DNA of 64,000 nucleotides from Amycolatopsis nalaikhensis (GCF_030264295.1 NZ_CP127173.1:3169501-3233500); one strand, 5' to 3'; shown: positions 33,814-41,994, numbered from the stretch's first letter. The notes: a model not told the origin generated them from the letters alone. Numbers and translations are program-made.

Positions 33814-33861
33814 TCAGCGCGCCGGGACAACTTCCGGCGTCGTCGTCAATGCGCGCTTCAT
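33814..33861 (-). CDS. Threonine leader peptide of ThrRS attenuator
   Basis: A 15-codon ORF, MKRALTTTPEVVPAR, with three consecutive ACG threonine codons. TACCGT (33874-33869) ends 7 nt before its ATG and there is no Shine-Dalgarno, so it would be the 5' end of a leaderless mRNA, a common arrangement for actinobacterial leader peptides. Ribosome stalling at the Thr codons when charged tRNA-Thr is scarce would prevent the early hairpin and the downstream terminator, allowing ThrRS transcription. It is far shorter than normal genes; its call rests on composition and position. Confidence 0.75.
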   Translation of the reverse strand: MKRALTTTPEVVPAR

Positions 33862-33989
33862 TGAACGGACGGTAGCAGGAAGTGTGATCCGGGCCAGTTC
33901 TTTTCCGGTTGCCGTGGTTTTGTCGGCCGGTCGCAGTAAGGTGCAGGCTGGGCACGTTCCGTCATCGAGACGGGGCTTGGAGGAGGGGA

Positions 33990-34022
33990 ATGGCGATGCT
34001 CAACGCCGTGAGGCGGTCATGA
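33990..34022 (+). CDS. Possible 10-aa mini-ORF coupled to the YbaB-like gene
   Basis: The strong ribosome-binding site GGAGGAGGGG lies directly before ATG 33990, whose ORF reads MAMLNAVRRS and stops at TGA overlapping the ATG of the next gene (ATGA). The best Shine-Dalgarno in this region thus serves a 10-codon ORF, not the YbaB-like gene. It probably delivers ribosomes by coupling. It could also be chance. Confidence 0.3.
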   Translation: MAMLNAVRRS

Positions 34023-34471
34023 CCGCACCGCACCACGATCTCCGGCAGCTGCAGCGGCAGGCCGGCGAGCTGGACGTGCGGCTGGCCGCCGCCCGGCACA
34101 CCGCGACGTCGGCTGATCAGCTGGTCACCGCGGTGGTGACCGGCCAGGGGAAGCTTGTCGACCTGCGGATCGACGACCGCGCCCTGTACGGGGCAAATGC
34201 GCAGAAGCTCGGCCTCGGCATCGTCGAAGCCGTCCGGAATGCCCGGAACGCGGCGCGAGCCTCGTCGCTGCCGGAGCTGAACGCGCTGTTCGGTCTGCAA
34301 CCGCCACCTCCGGTGGCCGGGACCGCGCCTCCACTGCCACCGGCGCCGCTTTCTCCGCCGCCGCAAGCGCGTGAGTCCGTGCAGCGCCAAGCCGAGCCTG
34401 ACGACGAGAGCTTCGAGGAGTTCGATTTCCTGACCGACGAAGAGCCGGAATCGGGAGGAGGTCGCTGGTGA
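34019..34471 (+). CDS. YbaB/EbfC-like DNA-binding family protein (ESX-type cluster 1)
   Basis: 150 aa. The N-terminal helix and sheet (DLRQLQRQAGELDVRLAAAR, then VTGQGKLVDLRIDD) fit the YbaB/EbfC nucleoid-associated fold, with a Pro-rich and acidic tail (about 100-150). In actinomycetes such proteins often sit beside WXG100 and other type VII secretion genes, as here. The stop overlaps the next gene as GTGA. GAGG lies 5 nt before ATG 34019. The role in the cluster is unknown. Confidence 0.6.
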   Translation: MTAPHHDLRQLQRQAGELDVRLAAARHTATSADQLVTAVVTGQGKLVDLRIDDRALYGANAQKLGLGIVEAVRNARNAARASSLPELNALFGLQPPPPVAGTAPPLPPAPLSPPPQARESVQRQAEPDDESFEEFDFLTDEEPESGGGRW

Positions 34472-34779
34472 ACAGCGAAGAGGAGCTCTACAACCTGGCC
34501 AAGGAGATCGACGCGCGGGTCGCCGCCGTCGAGCAGGCGGCCTCCGCAGGTGGGCAGATGCCGTTGGTGCTGGGCATCGGAGCAGACCTGGGCACCGTGA
34601 CCGTGGATGGTGCGGGTGGCCTGGTTTCGGTGGACCTCGCCCGCGAGGCGGTCGCCGGTCAGACCGGTGCCAGCCTGGCCGCACACGTGCTGCGTGCGAT
34701 CAACAACGCCGAGTCGGCAGCGTCGACCCGCCGGAAGCGCATGGTCGACGAGGCTGCGCGAGAGGTGGGAAGCCGATGA
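34468..34779 (+). CDS. Second YbaB/EbfC-like small protein
   Basis: 103 aa. It has a helix-sheet-helix pattern similar to the preceding protein but without the acidic tail (LYNLAKEIDARVAAVEQAA, then GTVTVDGAGGLVSVDL). The two may form a heterodimer. GTG 34468 is coupled to the upstream stop, and its own stop overlaps the next gene as ATGA. Confidence 0.55.
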   Translation: MNSEEELYNLAKEIDARVAAVEQAASAGGQMPLVLGIGADLGTVTVDGAGGLVSVDLAREAVAGQTGASLAAHVLRAINNAESAASTRRKRMVDEAAREVGSR

Positions 34780-35132
34780 CCAGCGGTGGATTCAATCCCC
34801 TTGGCGGCGACTCCGGTTTCGAGGTCTACCCGCAAGCCCTCCGGGCGGCGACGAATGAAGTCTTCGCGGCGAAGGAGAAGGTCACCAAGTTCGCCGTGGG
34901 GGACCTCGCGCCGATGAGCTTGCACGACGAAGACGTCGGCATGCTCGGGGTGCGGTCGGGCATCGTCCAGGTCTTCAACGCGGTGATCCAAAGCATGCAG
35001 GAGAAGAGCGAGCGTGGCGCCGAACGGCTGGCGGCGCTGGCCGAAGCCCTGGACAAGGCAGCCGACTACTACGAGACACAGGACGAAGAGGACTATCGGC
35101 GGCTGCGCGCGCAGGAAGAGGGATTGAACTGA
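34776..35132 (+). CDS. EspC/WXG100-like ESX substrate-type protein
   Basis: 118 aa, all helical. FEVYPQALRAATNEVFAAKEKV and the later LAALAEALDKAADYYETQDEEDYRRL fit the EspC-type ESX proteins, in which a YxxxD/E secretion signal (here YYETQDEEDY) follows the helical hairpin. It is probably exported by a type VII system encoded elsewhere, together with the next protein. ATGA-coupled to its upstream neighbour. Confidence 0.6.
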   Translation: MTSGGFNPLGGDSGFEVYPQALRAATNEVFAAKEKVTKFAVGDLAPMSLHDEDVGMLGVRSGIVQVFNAVIQSMQEKSERGAERLAALAEALDKAADYYETQDEEDYRRLRAQEEGLN

Positions 35133-35134
35133 CG

Positions 35135-35860
35135 ATGGTTTCAACCGTTTCCGCGGCGCAGCCGCAGCACGCGCCAGCTCCTTACCCCGAGGACGCCGAT
35201 GCCAAAGTCCGCCAGATCGCCGGTATCTTCCACCGTGACGACATCCTGCGGCTGCTCGACGACATGCGCACCAAACTGCTGGGAAACGTGCTCAGCGTGC
35301 AGAAGCTGGCCGAACAGTTCGCGGCGGTCAGCACCCTCGCGGACGCCAAGGCCGACATCGGCAACGCCGTCCAGGTCGTCAGCGGAACCTGGTCAGGACG
35401 CGCCGCGAGTCAATTCGGCGCGTATACGACCAGGGTGAGCGAGGCGCTCGACAAGCAGAACTCCGCTGTCGGCGCGGTGTCGTCGATCCTCACCGACATG
35501 ACAAACCTCGTGGTCGACACTTACGCAACGGCGATCAAGTTCCTGGGAACCTGTGCCGCCGAGTTGGCCAAGATCGACGTCAAGGCCATTATCGCCGCGC
35601 TGACCGCGGTCATCCCGATCGTGGACATCTTCACGGCCAAGGATGTCATCGACACGGTGGTCGAGGCCTTCGGCACTTTGGTCAAGGACTTCGTTGACCT
35701 GCTCGCGGACTCGGAGAAGAAGATGGGCGAGTTTTGGGGCAAGGCGAACGCCCTCGTCCGCAGTGACACCGACTTCCCGGAGATCCCGGAACTCCAGGGC
35801 GGTTCGGGAATCGACAACCAGAAACAGTGGCGGGTCGATCCGTCCGCTTGGCCGGAGTGA
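35135..35860 (+). CDS. WXG100-like secreted protein, 241 aa
   Basis: Helical protein with a WSG-type turn (SGTWSGRAASQFGAYT, about residue 88), the mark of the WXG100 superfamily, flanked by long helices. Beyond about residue 130 there is a hydrophobic segment (VKAIIAALTAVIPIVDIF) and then a short hydrophilic tail. It may be the effector or partner of the EspC-like protein just upstream (2-nt gap). No toxin motif is seen. Confidence 0.55.
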   Translation: MVSTVSAAQPQHAPAPYPEDADAKVRQIAGIFHRDDILRLLDDMRTKLLGNVLSVQKLAEQFAAVSTLADAKADIGNAVQVVSGTWSGRAASQFGAYTTRVSEALDKQNSAVGAVSSILTDMTNLVVDTYATAIKFLGTCAAELAKIDVKAIIAALTAVIPIVDIFTAKDVIDTVVEAFGTLVKDFVDLLADSEKKMGEFWGKANALVRSDTDFPEIPELQGGSGIDNQKQWRVDPSAWPE

Positions 35861-35864
35861 ACTG

Positions 35865-36479
35865 ATGCGAATGCGTGTTCTGCCGTTGCTTCTCGTGGCG
35901 ATCCTCGGCGGGTCGGCGATCACCGCTTGCGGGGCCGCCGGACCGAAACGGGTTCTGTCCCAACCGCCGTCGCCCGCACAGACCGGCTCGGCCTTGCCTC
36001 TGACGCCCGTGCCGCAGCCGGTCGACCTCACGAAGTTCGACGCCGATCCGTGCGGGCTGCTCACCAAGGATCAGGTCGCCGCGGTCGTCGCCGATCCGCC
36101 GGATGCCGTGACGCCGCGCAAGTCCTTGACCACGGCCTCCGTGGGGTGCGCGTGGAACGGCGGGAACTCCCCGCTCGTCTCCGTCCTCAAGCCCCTGACG
36201 GAACCTACAACGCTCGAAGGCCTCAAGAACACCTCGCGACGCGAGTCCGGGGCGCTGGACCCGTGGACCGAGACCTCGCTCGACGGCTTGCCCACCGCGG
36301 TCTTCCACGAGATGCCCGGGCCGGACAACTGCGACGTCGCCGTCGCCGTGACCGATGCCGACATGCTCGTCTTCAGCTTCCACGGCAATGGCTCGACCTC
36401 GACCTACTGGGACAAGGACCGCTGCGGCGGGGTCCTCAAAACAGCCGAGTTCGTGATCGGCAACCTCCGCGCCGGCTAA
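35865..36479 (+). CDS. DUF3558-type lipoprotein
   Basis: 204 aa. The signal peptide ends at the lipobox ITAC (Cys about residue 22). The DUF3558 pattern is seen in DPCGLLTKDQVAAVV, then GCAWNG and a late cysteine in DRCGGVLK. Such lipoproteins are common beside ESX-type genes in actinomycetes, with unknown function. It follows the WXG gene by 4 nt, so it is in the same operon. It ends 4 bp into the convergent UPF0303 gene. Confidence 0.75.
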   Translation: MRMRVLPLLLVAILGGSAITACGAAGPKRVLSQPPSPAQTGSALPLTPVPQPVDLTKFDADPCGLLTKDQVAAVVADPPDAVTPRKSLTTASVGCAWNGGNSPLVSVLKPLTEPTTLEGLKNTSRRESGALDPWTETSLDGLPTAVFHEMPGPDNCDVAVAVTDADMLVFSFHGNGSTSTYWDKDRCGGVLKTAEFVIGNLRAG

Positions 36480-36949
36480 CCGAGGAACGTCTCCAGCTGC
36501 TCGACGACGAACGCGTGGTCCTCGGCCTGGGGCAGCCCCGACACGCCCACCGTGCCGATCGGGCCGACTCCGCGGACGATCACCGGGAACACCCCGCCGT
36601 GGGCGGCGTACTCGTCCGGGTCGAGGCGGGAATGCTCCTCGAACGAGCCGCCCTTCGCTCGGAACTGGGTGCCCACCAGGAACGAACTGTGGCCGTAGCG
36701 GTCGACCACGCGGCTCTTGCGCTCGATCCACGCGTCGTTGTCCGGCGACGTTCCCGGCAGGGCCGCGTGGAAGAGCCGCTGGCCGTTGCGGCGGACCGAG
36801 ATCGTCACCGGCAGTCCTCGCTCGCGGGCCGCCGCCAGCAGCTGCTGGCCGAGGGCCAGGGCCGTCTCGTTGTCGAACTTCGTGAACTGGAGGCGTTCCT
36901 CCTGCTCGGCGAGCTGGGCGAGGCGTTCGGCTTCGGTCATGCCGCCCAT
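36476..36949 (-). CDS. UPF0303/haem-degrading-domain (GlcG/HbpS-like) protein
   Basis: 157 aa. The HbpS/GlcG-like fold is indicated by TALALGQQLLAAARERGLPVTISVRRNGQRLFHAAL and by the GGVFPVIVRGVGPIGTVGVSGL end, in which the glycine-rich turn and hydrophobic strand are conserved. Related proteins bind haem or corrinoid, but the exact activity is unknown. The ATG at 36949 lies at the edge of an AT-rich palindrome; an alternative start is ATG 36940. Confidence 0.7.
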   Translation of the reverse strand: MGGMTEAERLAQLAEQEERLQFTKFDNETALALGQQLLAAARERGLPVTISVRRNGQRLFHAALPGTSPDNDAWIERKSRVVDRYGHSSFLVGTQFRAKGGSFEEHSRLDPDEYAAHGGVFPVIVRGVGPIGTVGVSGLPQAEDHAFVVEQLETFLG

Positions 36950-36970
36950 TAAATCAACACTGTTGTTTAA
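36949..36970. promoter_or_regulatory. AT-rich palindrome between VOC and UPF0303 genes
   Basis: The dyad CAACA, C, TGTTG is flanked by TTAAA(T) on the left and TTTAA on the right: an imperfect 22-bp palindrome, AT-rich in a GC-rich genome. It overlaps the VOC stop codon and the UPF0303 start. It resembles TetR-type operators. No TetR gene is nearby. Confidence 0.4.
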
Positions 36971-37344
36971 TTGCCAGTGAACTCGGTCAGGGAGAGCACG
37001 TTGCCGTCCGGGTCGCGGAACCACGCGATCAGGGCACCGGGCGTGGCCCAGATTTTGTCGGTGTCCTGTGGCAGCGTGTCGTAGGTGAGGAACTCCACGC
37101 CACGGCCACGCAGCTCGGCCACCGCTGCCCGGATGTCGGCCACCTCCCAGCCGAGCACCGTGAACGGCTGCGGCGTGAACTCGGCCACGGCGGTGACGCG
37201 CAGCATCGTCCGGCCACTCCGGAACACGCACGCGAAGGGGGTCTGCTCGATGAACTCGAGCCCGGCGACATCCGTGTAGAAGGCGCGTGAGCGCTCCAGG
37301 TCGGTCGAAGGTGCGAAGGCGACCAGTTCCGCTGAACCGAGCAT
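36967..37344 (-). CDS. VOC-family protein
   Basis: 125 aa. VOC fold: LVAFAPSTDLERSRAFYTDVAGLEFI at the start, then RVTAVAEFTPQPFTVLGWEV and FRDPDGNVLSLTEF at the end. Metal-ligand positions are only partly conserved. GAGGTGG lies 5 nt before ATG 37344. It precedes the UPF0303 gene on the same strand, separated by a palindrome. Confidence 0.8.
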   Translation of the reverse strand: MLGSAELVAFAPSTDLERSRAFYTDVAGLEFIEQTPFACVFRSGRTMLRVTAVAEFTPQPFTVLGWEVADIRAAVAELRGRGVEFLTYDTLPQDTDKIWATPGALIAWFRDPDGNVLSLTEFTGN

Positions 37345-37423
37345 GGGCTCCACCTCTCTCGGCGGCGAAGGTACACCTTGGCGAGGCCGCCGACGTGGGG
37401 AAAGCTCACCCGAGGAGGTGGGC

Positions 37424-39364
37424 ATGGGCCGGATCCGGCGGCGCACGGTGCTCGGCGGCGCGGCCGCGGTCACCGTGGCCGGCGCGCTGCCCGCCGCGTG
37501 CGCTCCGGCGCCGCGGACGGGCACGATCGACGACGTCCGCCACGTCGTGGTGCTGATGCAGGAGAACCGGTCCTTCGACCACTACTTCGGCACCATGGCC
37601 GGCGTGCGCGGCTTCGGCGACAAAGCCGCCCTGCGGGACGTCTTCCGCCAGCGCGGCCGCGCTGGCCCCGTGCTGCCGTTCCGGATCGACACGTCCGTTG
37701 TGGACGGTCAGGACCTCGGCGAGCTGCCGCACGACTGGAACAGCACGCACCGCGCGTGGAACGGCGGCGCGTACGACGGCTGGGTCGCCGCGAAGAGCCC
37801 CATGACGATGGGCTACTTCACGCGCGACGACATCCCGTTCCAGCACGCGCTGGCGCGCGCGTTCACGCTGTGCGACCACTACTTCTGCTCGATGCAGGGC
37901 CCGACGCAGCCGAACCGGCTGTTCCACTGGACCGGCACCGTCGACCCCGAGGGGCTCGCCGGCGGTCCCGTCACGCAGAACTTCCCGGACTACGAGCCGT
38001 CGTTCCGCTGGACGACCTACCCCGAACGGCTGCAGGCCGCCGGGATCTCGTGGCGGATCTACGCCAACGACGAGGAGCGCGGCGTCCCCGAGCACTTCGT
38101 CGGCGACTACGGCGACAATCCACTGTGGCTGTTCCGGAAGTTCCACGACTCGTTGCGCTCGAAAGACCCGGTGGCGCGACGGCTGGCCGAGCGCGCGAAC
38201 CTGCGCACGCGGCTCAAGCCCGATTCCGGCAAGGGCAAGGACGTCGACCACGTGCTGGCCGAGTTCCTCGAAGACTGCGCGGCCGGGACGCTGCCCGCGG
38301 TGTCGTGGGTCGTCGCCCCGTACGGCTACTGCGAGCACCCCGCGGCCCGGCCCGTCGACGGCGCGGCGTACGTCCAGCGGATGCTGAAAGCGTTGTGGGC
38401 CAAGCCGGAGCTGTGGGAATCGACCGTCGTCTTTATCAACTACGACGAAAACGACGGCTTCTTCGACCACGTCATCCCGCCGACTCCGCCGCCCGGCACG
38501 CCGGGTGAGTACCTGCCCGGCAACCGGCCGGAGCGGGGCGAGCCGTCCGGGCCGCCGGCGCCGATCGGGCTGGGGCCGCGCGTGCCGATGACCGTCGTCT
38601 CGCCGTGGAGCCGCGGCGGCTGGGTGAACTCGCAGGTCTTCGACCACACGTCCGTGCTGCGCTTCCTCGAGACGTGGACCGGGGTGCGCGAGCCGAACAT
38701 CTCGGCGTGGCGCCGGGCGATCTGCGGCGACCTGACCAGCTGTTTCGACTTCCGGACGCCCGACACGTCGATCCCGGACCTGCCGGACGCCGACGCCCTG
38801 CGCGCCGAAGCCGACCGGACGCAGGCGCGGCTGCCGAAGCCCGGCGTGCGGCCGGGCGCGCTGGTGCAGGAGCCGGGGACGGCGAAGGCGCGACCCCTGC
38901 CGTACCAGCCGATCGCCTGGGCGACCGCCGAGCCGGGCGTGCTGAGGCTGCACCTCGCCAACCACGGCACGCAGGCGCTGCAACTGGCCGTGTACGCCTA
39001 CCACGCGGGCGGGACGTCGCAACGCTTCGACGTCGGCCCGAAGAGCGAGCTGACCGGCGAAGTCCCGTACGGCGGCTCGTACGACGTCGCCATCCACGGC
39101 CCGAACGGCTTCCTCGTCGAGGCCTCGGGTGGCACCGGGCTCGACGCCATCGTCACCTTCGAGAACGCGCTACGAGTCACGGTGACCAACCGCGGCCCGG
39201 CGCCCGTCCCGCTGAACGGCGTCACCATCCCGCCGGGCGGCGCGCGCGACTTTCCCGTGCCGACGAAAAACGGCTGGTACGACGTCGTGTTCGAGGTGCC
39301 GGGCTGGCGCCGCCGCTTCACCGGGCACCTCGAGGACGGCCGCCCGTCGCGGACGGGGCCTTAG
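37424..39364 (+). CDS. Phosphocholine-type phospholipase C, Tat-exported
   Basis: 646 aa. The twin-arginine signal RIRRRTVLGGAAAV opens the protein. The acid-phosphatase-like PLC domain follows (about 40-480), with VVVLMQENRSFDHYFGTM and PNRLFHWTG, metal-binding segments such as NYDENDGFFDHV, and the C-terminal DUF756 repeats with LRLHLANHGTQALQLAVY. It belongs to the phosphocholine-specific PLC group that cleaves phospholipid head groups outside the cell and often serves phosphate scavenging. GAGGAGGTG precedes ATG 37424. The stop overlaps the convergent M20 gene. Confidence 0.9.
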   Translation: MGRIRRRTVLGGAAAVTVAGALPAACAPAPRTGTIDDVRHVVVLMQENRSFDHYFGTMAGVRGFGDKAALRDVFRQRGRAGPVLPFRIDTSVVDGQDLGELPHDWNSTHRAWNGGAYDGWVAAKSPMTMGYFTRDDIPFQHALARAFTLCDHYFCSMQGPTQPNRLFHWTGTVDPEGLAGGPVTQNFPDYEPSFRWTTYPERLQAAGISWRIYANDEERGVPEHFVGDYGDNPLWLFRKFHDSLRSKDPVARRLAERANLRTRLKPDSGKGKDVDHVLAEFLEDCAAGTLPAVSWVVAPYGYCEHPAARPVDGAAYVQRMLKALWAKPELWESTVVFINYDENDGFFDHVIPPTPPPGTPGEYLPGNRPERGEPSGPPAPIGLGPRVPMTVVSPWSRGGWVNSQVFDHTSVLRFLETWTGVREPNISAWRRAICGDLTSCFDFRTPDTSIPDLPDADALRAEADRTQARLPKPGVRPGALVQEPGTAKARPLPYQPIAWATAEPGVLRLHLANHGTQALQLAVYAYHAGGTSQRFDVGPKSELTGEVPYGGSYDVAIHGPNGFLVEASGGTGLDAIVTFENALRVTVTNRGPAPVPLNGVTIPPGGARDFPVPTKNGWYDVVFEVPGWRRRFTGHLEDGRPSRTGP

Positions 39365-40590
39365 CGCAGGAAGTCCAGCGCGAAGGCCGCGAGCATCGCG
39401 ACGCCGGTCGGCATCGCGTCCTCGTCGAAGACGACGCGGTTGGAGTGGTTCGCCGCCGCCTCGGCGGGGTCGACGCCGGGCGGGCACGCGCCGAGGAACG
39501 CGTACGCGCCGGGAACGCGTTGCAGGACGTAGGAAAAGTCCTCGGCGCCCATCAGCGGGTCGGCGAGCAGCTCGACGTTGTCCTCGCCCAGCACGGCCGC
39601 GCCGAGGCGCAGCACCTCGCCCGCGATCCGGTCGTCGTTGACCGTCACCGGGTAGCCCGGCTCGACGTCGGCGACCACGCGGCACCCGTAGGCCGCGCCG
39701 ACCTGCTCGCACACCTTCGGCAGCTCGGCGCGGACCAGCGCGCGCGTCTGCTCGGACAGCGTCCGGATCGTGCCCTCGAGCTCGGCGGTCTCCGGGATGA
39801 TGTTCGACGTCGTGCCGGCCTGGATGCGGGTCACCGAGAGCACCGCGGGGTCGAACACGCTGACCCGGCGCGTGATCATCGTGTGCAGTGCCCCGACCAT
39901 CGCCGCGGCCGCCGGCACCGGGTCGATCGTGTGCTGCGGCGCGGAACCGTGGCCGCCCTTGCCGGTGACGCGCACGTGGAACGAGTCCGCCGACGCCATC
40001 AGCGGGCCCGGCCGCAGCTGCAGCAGCCCACTGCGCGCGTTGGCCAGGATGTGCACGCCGAACGCGCGCTCGACGCGCGGCCCGGCGGCTTCGAGCACGC
40101 CCTCGTGGATCATGAACCGGGCGCCGTGGTGGCCCTCTTCGCCCGGCTGGAACATGAACACGACCGATCCGGCCAGCTGGTCGGTGCGCGCCGCGAGCAG
40201 CCGCGCGGCCGAGGCCAGCATCGCGACGTGCGTGTCGTGCCCGCACGCGTGCATCGACTCCGGGTCCTCGGACGCGAAGTCGAGCCCGGTCTCCTCGGTC
40301 AGCGGCAGCGCGTCCATGTCGCCGCGCAGCAGCACGGCCGGGCCGGGGCGCGCGCCGCGCAGCACGGCCGTCAGCGACGTCGTCGCCTTGCCTTCGGTGA
40401 TCTCCAGCGGCAGGTCGGCGAGGCTTTCGCGGATCGCGGCCTGGGTGCGCGGCAGCTGCAGGCCCTGTTCCGGGTGGCGGTGCACGGCACGTCGAAGCGC
40501 GACGGTGCGGCCTTGCAGCGCCCGCGCGTCGTCGAGGAGCCCGGCGAACGGCGTGCCGGGCAGGGTGGGCAGGTCAGTGGGGCCGGTCAT
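39361..40590 (-). CDS. M20-family amidohydrolase
   Basis: 409 aa. LLRGDMDALPL, HACGHDTHVAML (metal site), FQPGEEGHHGARFM with the catalytic Glu, and the dimerisation-domain HGSAPQHTIDPV segment match the amidohydrolase (AmhX/HipO-like) branch of M20 peptidases. It should remove acyl groups from N-acyl amino acids or related amides. It is divergent from the TadA-partner gene. Confidence 0.88.
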   Translation of the reverse strand: MTGPTDLPTLPGTPFAGLLDDARALQGRTVALRRAVHRHPEQGLQLPRTQAAIRESLADLPLEITEGKATTSLTAVLRGARPGPAVLLRGDMDALPLTEETGLDFASEDPESMHACGHDTHVAMLASAARLLAARTDQLAGSVVFMFQPGEEGHHGARFMIHEGVLEAAGPRVERAFGVHILANARSGLLQLRPGPLMASADSFHVRVTGKGGHGSAPQHTIDPVPAAAAMVGALHTMITRRVSVFDPAVLSVTRIQAGTTSNIIPETAELEGTIRTLSEQTRALVRAELPKVCEQVGAAYGCRVVADVEPGYPVTVNDDRIAGEVLRLGAAVLGEDNVELLADPLMGAEDFSYVLQRVPGAYAFLGACPPGVDPAEAAANHSNRVVFDEDAMPTGVAMLAAFALDFLR

Positions 40591-40667
40591 GGTCCCGATA
40601 GTGCCTCATGCGGCGCTTCGGGCGCACCGTGCGTGCGCTCGGCCGAGCAGCGGAATACGGTGTGCGC

Positions 40668-41150
40668 ATGGCGGTGGATGAGCCGGTCACGGGCTTCGCG
40701 GTAGCCGTGGTCCGGGAAGACGGTCGGTGGCGGTGCAGTGCGCTCGACCCGGGGGCGCTGACCGAGCTGGACGCGGCGATCACTGAACTGGGCAAACTAC
40801 GTTCCACCGGCGCGAGCTTCGGGCTGCTGGCGGTCGACGACGAGTTCTTCGTCATCGTCCGGCCGAGCCCGCGGGGGCCGTCGTTGCTGCTTTCGGACGC
40901 GGCGGCGGCGCTGGACTACGACATCGCGGCGGACGTCCTCGACGTCCTGCGCGTCGATCCGCCGGACGAGGAGGACGACTCCGTCTGGCCCGAGGGCGAC
41001 CTGGAGATCCTCGCCGATCTGGGGCTGCCCGGGCCGGAGCTGGAGGTCATCGTCGGCGAGGTCGACCTCTACCCGGACGAGCAGCTGCAGATGGTCGCGC
41101 AGCGGTGCGGGTTCGGCAGTGAGTTCGCCAAGCTCCTGGACGAGCTCTGA
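40668..41150 (+). CDS. tRNA adenosine deaminase-associated protein
   Basis: 160 aa, matching the TIGR03941 family found directly upstream of tadA in actinomycetes. It has conserved acidic stretches (DPPDEEDD) and DLYPDEQLQMVAQRCGFGSEFAKLLDEL at the end. TACGGT ends 6 nt before ATG 40668, suggesting a leaderless mRNA. It probably assists TadA function, but its mechanism is unknown. tadA starts 24 nt after its stop. Confidence 0.85.
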   Translation: MAVDEPVTGFAVAVVREDGRWRCSALDPGALTELDAAITELGKLRSTGASFGLLAVDDEFFVIVRPSPRGPSLLLSDAAAALDYDIAADVLDVLRVDPPDEEDDSVWPEGDLEILADLGLPGPELEVIVGEVDLYPDEQLQMVAQRCGFGSEFAKLLDEL

Positions 41151-41173
41151 GACGCCCGTCCGACACCGAGGCC

Positions 41174-41602
41174 GTGGAGGCCGCGCTGGAAGCCGCGCGG
41201 GCTCCCGGCGCGGACGTGCCGATCGGGGCGGTCGTGTTCGGCCCCGACGGCACTCCACTGGCCGCCGCGCGCAACGCCCGTGTCGAGCTGGGCGACCCGA
41301 CGGCGCACGCGGAGATCCTGGCCCTGCGCGCGGCCGCCGGGGCCGTGGGCGACGGCTGGCGGCTCGAAGGCTGCACGCTGGCGGTGACGCTGGAGCCGTG
41401 CACGATGTGCGCGGGCGCGCTGGTGCTGGCCAGGATCTCGCGACTGGTGTTCGGGGCGTGGGAACCGAAGACGGGCGCGGTGGGGTCGCTGTGGGACGTC
41501 GTGCGTGACCGCCGTCTCAACCACCGCCCGGAAGTCCACGGCGGCGTGCTGGAAAAGGAATGCGCGACGCTGCTGGAGACGTACTTCGCGACGCGGCGCT
41601 GA
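41174..41602 (+). CDS. tadA: tRNA-specific adenosine-34 deaminase
   Basis: 142 aa. The zinc cytidine-deaminase fold is complete: HAEILALRAA with the proton-shuttle Glu, and PCTMCAGALVLARI with two cysteine ligands. It makes inosine at the wobble position of tRNA-Arg. The GTG at 41174 is the first usable start; the reading frame is open further upstream but offers no start codon, so a few residues may be missing from this model. Confidence 0.9.
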   Translation: MEAALEAARAPGADVPIGAVVFGPDGTPLAAARNARVELGDPTAHAEILALRAAAGAVGDGWRLEGCTLAVTLEPCTMCAGALVLARISRLVFGAWEPKTGAVGSLWDVVRDRRLNHRPEVHGGVLEKECATLLETYFATRR

Positions 41603-41649
41603 TTCGGCCCGCCCGCGCTGGGTACCCGACCCCGCGAAGGGAGGTACCC

Positions 41650-41865
41650 ATGACGATGAAGGACAAGGTTCAGCAGACGGTGGGCGGCGCCCGCGAGAAG
41701 CTCGGTTCGGTCACCGGCAACCGGCGCCTCCAGGCGTCGGGCCGCGCGCAGCGCCGCCGCGCACAGGTCCGCGAGGTGGCGCACGACCTGCGCGCGAAGG
41801 CTCGCGGTCTGGTGCGAGATGCCCAGGTCAGGCGGCGCCCGGCCCGCCCCGCCGACCCCAGGTGA
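41650..41865 (+). CDS. CsbD-family stress protein
   Basis: 71 aa, very basic and hydrophilic. KDKVQQTVGGAREKLGSVTGNRRLQASGRAQ matches the CsbD-like family (general-stress proteins). GGAGG lies 6 nt before ATG 41650. The C-terminus is Arg-rich. The tRNA-Ser gene follows 33 bp downstream. Confidence 0.75.
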   Translation: MTMKDKVQQTVGGAREKLGSVTGNRRLQASGRAQRRRAQVREVAHDLRAKARGLVRDAQVRRRPARPADPR

Positions 41866-41898
41866 GGCTCCGGACGGCACTCCGGTATTGTTCTCGGC

Positions 41899-41985
41899 GG
41901 TGGCGTGTCCGAGCGGCCGAAGGAGCACGACTCGAAATCGTGTGACGGTTGATCCCGTCCGTGGGTTCAAATCCCACCGCCACCG
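41899..41985 (+). tRNA. tRNA-Ser (anticodon CGA)
   Basis: Class II tRNA of 87 nt with the long variable arm. The acceptor GGTGGCG pairs with CGCCACC, then discriminator G. The anticodon stem CACGA/TCGTG holds the loop CTCGAAA with anticodon CGA, reading UCG. The T-loop GTTCAAATC is standard. CCA is not encoded. It is followed at once by a terminator hairpin. Confidence 0.95.
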
Positions 41986-41994
41986 CTCTCTCGT

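Noticed and set aside
33735..33900. T-box riboswitch upstream of the short ThrRS gene
   Set aside because: The leader is too short, has no T-box sequence or specifier stem, and instead carries a Thr-rich ORF and terminator.
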